Source: Acetobacteraceae bacterium (GTDB lineage: Bacteria; Pseudomonadota; Alphaproteobacteria; Acetobacterales; Acetobacteraceae). Taken from it: a stretch of DNA of 64,000 nucleotides. The stretch is taken from assembly GCA_027482245.1 (NCBI GenBank), contig JAIXWG010000028.1:1-64000 (forward strand). Reading direction: 5' to 3'. Below the pieces are notes generated by a model. The model did not search any database, was not told the origin of the DNA, and worked only from the letters and a program-made list of their open reading frames with translations. Position numbers and translations under genes: made by a program. Each line of letters starts with the position of its first letter. The first letter of the stretch is position 1. Shown in pieces: positions 60,962 through 64,000 of this stretch.

Positions 60962-62554
60962 TCAGGTCCGGCGCAGCCCCCAGAACAGCGCCATGCCCTT
61001 CACGCGGTCCGCCAGGTTCCGCCGATGCGCCGTCATGGACATGTAGGCGCCGACGGGGATGTAGGGCAGTTCGTCCATCGCGACGGTCTGCAGCTCCCGC
61101 GCGATCCGCTTCTGCGCCTCGAGGTCCGGCGCCACGAACCATTCGTCGCGCAACTCCTCCAGCCGCGGCATGTTGGGCCAGCCCGGCCAGGCATTGGCGC
61201 CGTTGCCGCGCAGCGGGAAATGCGCGCTGGGATCGACGAAGTCGAAGGAGGAGAAGCTGGTGAACAGCATGCTCCAGCCGCCGCGCTCCACCGGTTCGCG
61301 GGAGGTGCGCCGCGTGACGGTCGTGCCCCAGTCGCTGAAGGCGTTGTCGGCATTGAAGCCGAGCCGCCGCAGCAGGTCCGCCCCCACCTGCGTCATCGCC
61401 GATGGCGCCAGGATGTCCGTCGGACCGATCAGGCGCGTCAGCTGGTTGGTGTAGCCGGCTTCCCGCATCAGGGCGCGAGCGCGATCGACGCTGCGCGGGC
61501 CCTTCAGCGGGTCGAGCCCCGCATCATTCGCCAGCGGCGTGCCCGGCGTGAAGACGCCGACATTGTCCATGTAGAGCGACGCGTCCGGCCCCACCACCGC
61601 GCTCATGAAGTCGGACTGCACGATGGCGGGCAGCAGCGCCTGGCGCAGCTTCTTGTCGTTGAAGGGCGGGTGCAGGTGGTTGAAGCGCAGGATGCCGATC
61701 AGCGGCAGCGGGTCCACCGCCTCGATCACCACGTTGCGGTTCCGCCGCAGCAGCATCTGGATCTCGGGCGGCGGCTGCTCGTACCAGTCGATCTCGCCGG
61801 TCTGCAGCGCGGCTGCGGCGGTGGAGGCATCGGTGATGATGTGCCACTCCACGCGGTCGAAATGCACCACCTTCGGCCCCGCCGTCAGGCTCGGCGTGCC
61901 GACCGGGCTCGGGCTGTAGTCGGGGTTGCGCGCGTAGACGGCGAGGCTGCCGGAATTGAACTCGCCCGGCACGAAGCGGAAGGGACCGCTGCCCACCGTC
62001 TCACGGATCTGCTGGAAGGGATCGGTGCGGGCGATGCGTTCCGGCATGATGAAGGCCGGGCTGTTCGATACCTGCGCCAGCGCCGCGGTCAGCATCGGGA
62101 AGGGGCGCTTCAGGCGGAAGACGATCCGCCGGTCGCCATCGGCCTCCACCGCATCGACGAAGGTCTCCAGCTTCTGCCCGATCGGGCTCCGCTTCATCCA
62201 GCGCTGGAGGGAGGCGACGCAGTCGATGGCGCGCACCGCCTCCCCGTCATGGAACTTCATGCCGGACCGGATGGTGATGGTGACGCGAAGCCCGCCATCG
62301 CTGGTCACGGCGCCTTCCGCCATCTGCGGCTGGGGGCGGAAATCCGCATCCATGCCGTAGAGCGTGTCGTAGACCATGTAGCCGTGGTTGCGGGTGATGT
62401 TCGCCGTCGTCCAGATGGGATCCAGGCTCGTGAGGTTCGCCTGCGGCACCATCTTGAGGACGCGGTTCTGCGCGGGTTGCGCGATGGCGGCGTGGCCCAG
62501 CGCGGATGCGCCAGCCACCGCCGCGCCTGCCTTCAGCAGGTTCCTGCGTTGCAT
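60962..62554 (-). CDS. Peptide/nickel-type ABC substrate-binding protein (SBP_bac_5), fourth paralogue
   Basis: The 530-residue protein has the leader MQRRNLLKAGAAVAGASALG (Tat-like) and mature start VLKMVPQANLTSLDPIWTTA. TITIRSGMKFHDGEAVRAID and AALQTGEIDWYEQPPPE follow, and it ends LADRVKGMALFWGLRRT. ATG 62554 follows AAGGGC; the frame continues upstream only as antisense to the next copy. It lies 106 bases from the fifth copy. Confidence 0.92.
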   Translation of the reverse strand: MQRRNLLKAGAAVAGASALGHAAIAQPAQNRVLKMVPQANLTSLDPIWTTANITRNHGYMVYDTLYGMDADFRPQPQMAEGAVTSDGGLRVTITIRSGMKFHDGEAVRAIDCVASLQRWMKRSPIGQKLETFVDAVEADGDRRIVFRLKRPFPMLTAALAQVSNSPAFIMPERIARTDPFQQIRETVGSGPFRFVPGEFNSGSLAVYARNPDYSPSPVGTPSLTAGPKVVHFDRVEWHIITDASTAAAALQTGEIDWYEQPPPEIQMLLRRNRNVVIEAVDPLPLIGILRFNHLHPPFNDKKLRQALLPAIVQSDFMSAVVGPDASLYMDNVGVFTPGTPLANDAGLDPLKGPRSVDRARALMREAGYTNQLTRLIGPTDILAPSAMTQVGADLLRRLGFNADNAFSDWGTTVTRRTSREPVERGGWSMLFTSFSSFDFVDPSAHFPLRGNGANAWPGWPNMPRLEELRDEWFVAPDLEAQKRIARELQTVAMDELPYIPVGAYMSMTAHRRNLADRVKGMALFWGLRRT

Positions 62555-62660
62555 GCCCTTGTTCTCCCGTCCGGCCCTGTTGCGGGGGATGAGAACAGGG
62601 GATGCGCGATCCCGCAAGTCGTCAGGCGCGGGGAGAATGCCCTCCCCGCGCCGGTTCTGC

Positions 62661-64000
62661 TCAGGACTTCTGCACGTTCCAGAACAGCGGCAGGCCCTTG
62701 AGCACGCCGCTGATGCCACGGCGGTATGCCGTCGCCTGGAAATACTGGCCGAGCGGCAGGTAGGGCACTTCCTGGAAGGCCACTTCTTGGATCTGCCGCG
62801 CGATCGCCTGCTGCGCCGCCAGGTCCGGCGCATCGAACCAGGCGTTCCGCAGTTCCTCGATCCGCGGGATGGTGGGCCAGCCGAACCAGGCGGCCTGGCC
62901 ATGGCCGCGCAGGCTCTGGTGGACGCCCGGGTTGAACATGTCCACACCCGCCCAGAAGGTGCAGAACATGCTCCAGCCGCCGCGCTCCGGCGCCTCGCGG
63001 CTCGCGCGGCGCTGCACCACCGTGCCCCAGTCGGTCGCGACGTAATCCACGTTCATGCCCGCGCGCCGCAGCATGTCGTTCGTGACCTGCGCCAGCGCGT
63101 TCAGGCTCGGGAAGTCGGAGGCGGCGATCAGCACCACCTTCTCCCCATTGTAGCCGGCGGCGGCCAGGTCCCGCTTCACCTTCTCCATGTCGCGGGGCGC
63201 CGTCAGCGCCTCCAGCCCCACATCGGAGGCAAGCGGCGTGCCGGGCGGGAAGAAGCCGATATTCTCCCGCCACAGGCTGCGATCCGTGCCGATCACCGCC
63301 GTCATGAAATCCGCCTGGTTGACGGCGCCGAGCAGCGCGCGCCGCACCGCCGGCTTGTCGAAGGGCGCATGCAGGTGGTTGAAGCGCGCCACCGCCAGCA
63401 GGCCCGTAGGGTCCGGGATCTCCAGCACCACGTTGCGGTTGCGCCGCAGCACGGGCTGCAGGTCGCCCGTCGGCTGTTCCCACCAATCCATCTCGCCGTT
63501 CTGCAGCGCGGCCGATGCCGTGGCGGGGTCCGGCGTCACGTGCCATTCGACGCGGTCGAGGAAGGTGCGCTTCGGCCCCGCCGTCCAGGTCGGCGTCCCC
63601 TCGCTGCGCGGCACATAGCCATCGAAGCGCGTATAGACCACGCGCGCGCCGGGGACGCGTTCGCTGGCCGCGAAGCGGAAGGGCCCGCTGCCGATCAGGT
63701 CGCCGCGCAGCGGCTGGTTCGGGTCCTGGCTCGCCAGGCGCTCCGGCATCATGAAGGCCACCGGCGTCGAAGGCTTGCCCAGCGCCTCGAACAGCAGCGG
63801 GAAGGGCCGCTTCAGGCGGAACAGGATGGTCTTGTCGTCGGGCGCGGAGAGTTCGTCCGTGACGGAGAGCAGCACCTGGCCCAGCGCATCACGCGCACCC
63901 CAGCGGCGGATGGAGGCGACGCAGTCCCGCGCGCGCACCGGCTCTCCGTCATGCCAGCGCAGGCCGTCGCGCAGCGTCATCGTCACGCGCTTGCCGTCAT
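62661..64000 (-). CDS. Peptide/nickel-type ABC substrate-binding protein (SBP_bac_5), fifth paralogue, N-terminus off the right edge
   Basis: The frame is open to the right edge, so the signal peptide and the first roughly 90 residues are missing. The visible part begins DGKRVTMTLRDGLRWHDGEP, equivalent to residue 90 onward of the complete copies. AALQNGEMDWWEQPTGD and the C-terminus GVLKGLPLFWNVQKS follow the family. It is closest in pattern to the first and fourth copies. Further operon members may lie beyond the edge. Confidence 0.88.
   Translation of the reverse strand, partial: DGKRVTMTLRDGLRWHDGEPVRARDCVASIRRWGARDALGQVLLSVTDELSAPDDKTILFRLKRPFPLLFEALGKPSTPVAFMMPERLASQDPNQPLRGDLIGSGPFRFAASERVPGARVVYTRFDGYVPRSEGTPTWTAGPKRTFLDRVEWHVTPDPATASAALQNGEMDWWEQPTGDLQPVLRRNRNVVLEIPDPTGLLAVARFNHLHAPFDKPAVRRALLGAVNQADFMTAVIGTDRSLWRENIGFFPPGTPLASDVGLEALTAPRDMEKVKRDLAAAGYNGEKVVLIAASDFPSLNALAQVTNDMLRRAGMNVDYVATDWGTVVQRRASREAPERGGWSMFCTFWAGVDMFNPGVHQSLRGHGQAAWFGWPTIPRIEELRNAWFDAPDLAAQQAIARQIQEVAFQEVPYLPLGQYFQATAYRRGISGVLKGLPLFWNVQKS

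Noticed and set aside
59327-62701. A 1,124-codon plus-strand open frame opposite the peptide-binding-protein genes
   Set aside because: It mirrors the repeated binding-protein genes, so its apparent internal repeats only reflect the paralogues on the other strand.

Overview
The window is about 70% GC and gene-dense. It looks like a chromosomal segment of a Roseomonas-like Acetobacteraceae (Alphaproteobacteria). This is inferred from base composition, the GTG/TTG starts, the chemotaxis gene order and the abundance of solute-binding proteins; there is no rRNA or marker gene to prove it. I see no tRNA, rRNA, CRISPR array, prophage, transposase or integrase. No gene-free stretch exceeds about 280 bases.

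0-5.2 kb (minus strand): a chemotaxis operon. The order is an RsbW-like ATPase, cheR, a multi-CheW protein, cheB, a protein with three degenerate Hpt repeats fused to a receiver domain, and the 5' end of cheA, which runs off the left edge. 5.3-8.8 kb (plus): a Na/Pi cotransporter and an NCS2 nucleobase permease with a long soluble C-terminal tail.

8.8-22.8 kb (minus): an apparently single operon of 11 genes. A branched-chain-type ABC importer (binding protein, LivH, M, G, F) is followed by MmgE/PrpD, hydantoinase B, hydantoinase A, an isochorismatase-fold hydrolase, an FAD oxidoreductase and an orphan molybdenum hydroxylase large subunit. It reads as uptake plus catabolism of one N-heterocyclic or amide substrate.

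23-37 kb: mixed small units. They include a 63-residue gene, a DMT transporter with an amine-oxidase-like flavoprotein, two NMT1/THI5-type binding proteins with an amidohydrolase and an SDR, a ZIP transporter, an allantoinase/dihydropyrimidinase-type hydrolase with a PhnD-type binding protein, a low-GC orphan gene, a Bug/TctC binding protein with an RTX protein, and an Asp/Glu-racemase-like protein. 37-48 kb: an unknown coiled-coil protein, a double cold-shock protein, a DadA-like flavoprotein with an AtzH/HpxZ-like partner, a divergent GH1 enzyme, four consecutive binding proteins without a transporter, a secreted unknown and a GH8 endoglucanase.

48-64 kb (minus): a CO-dehydrogenase-type molybdenum hydroxylase (S, L, M subunits) and a Dpp-type peptide/nickel ABC system in which five consecutive binding-protein paralogues precede one permease/ATPase set. 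In all, 14 solute-binding proteins accompany only two complete ABC importers, which is the clearest theme of the window.
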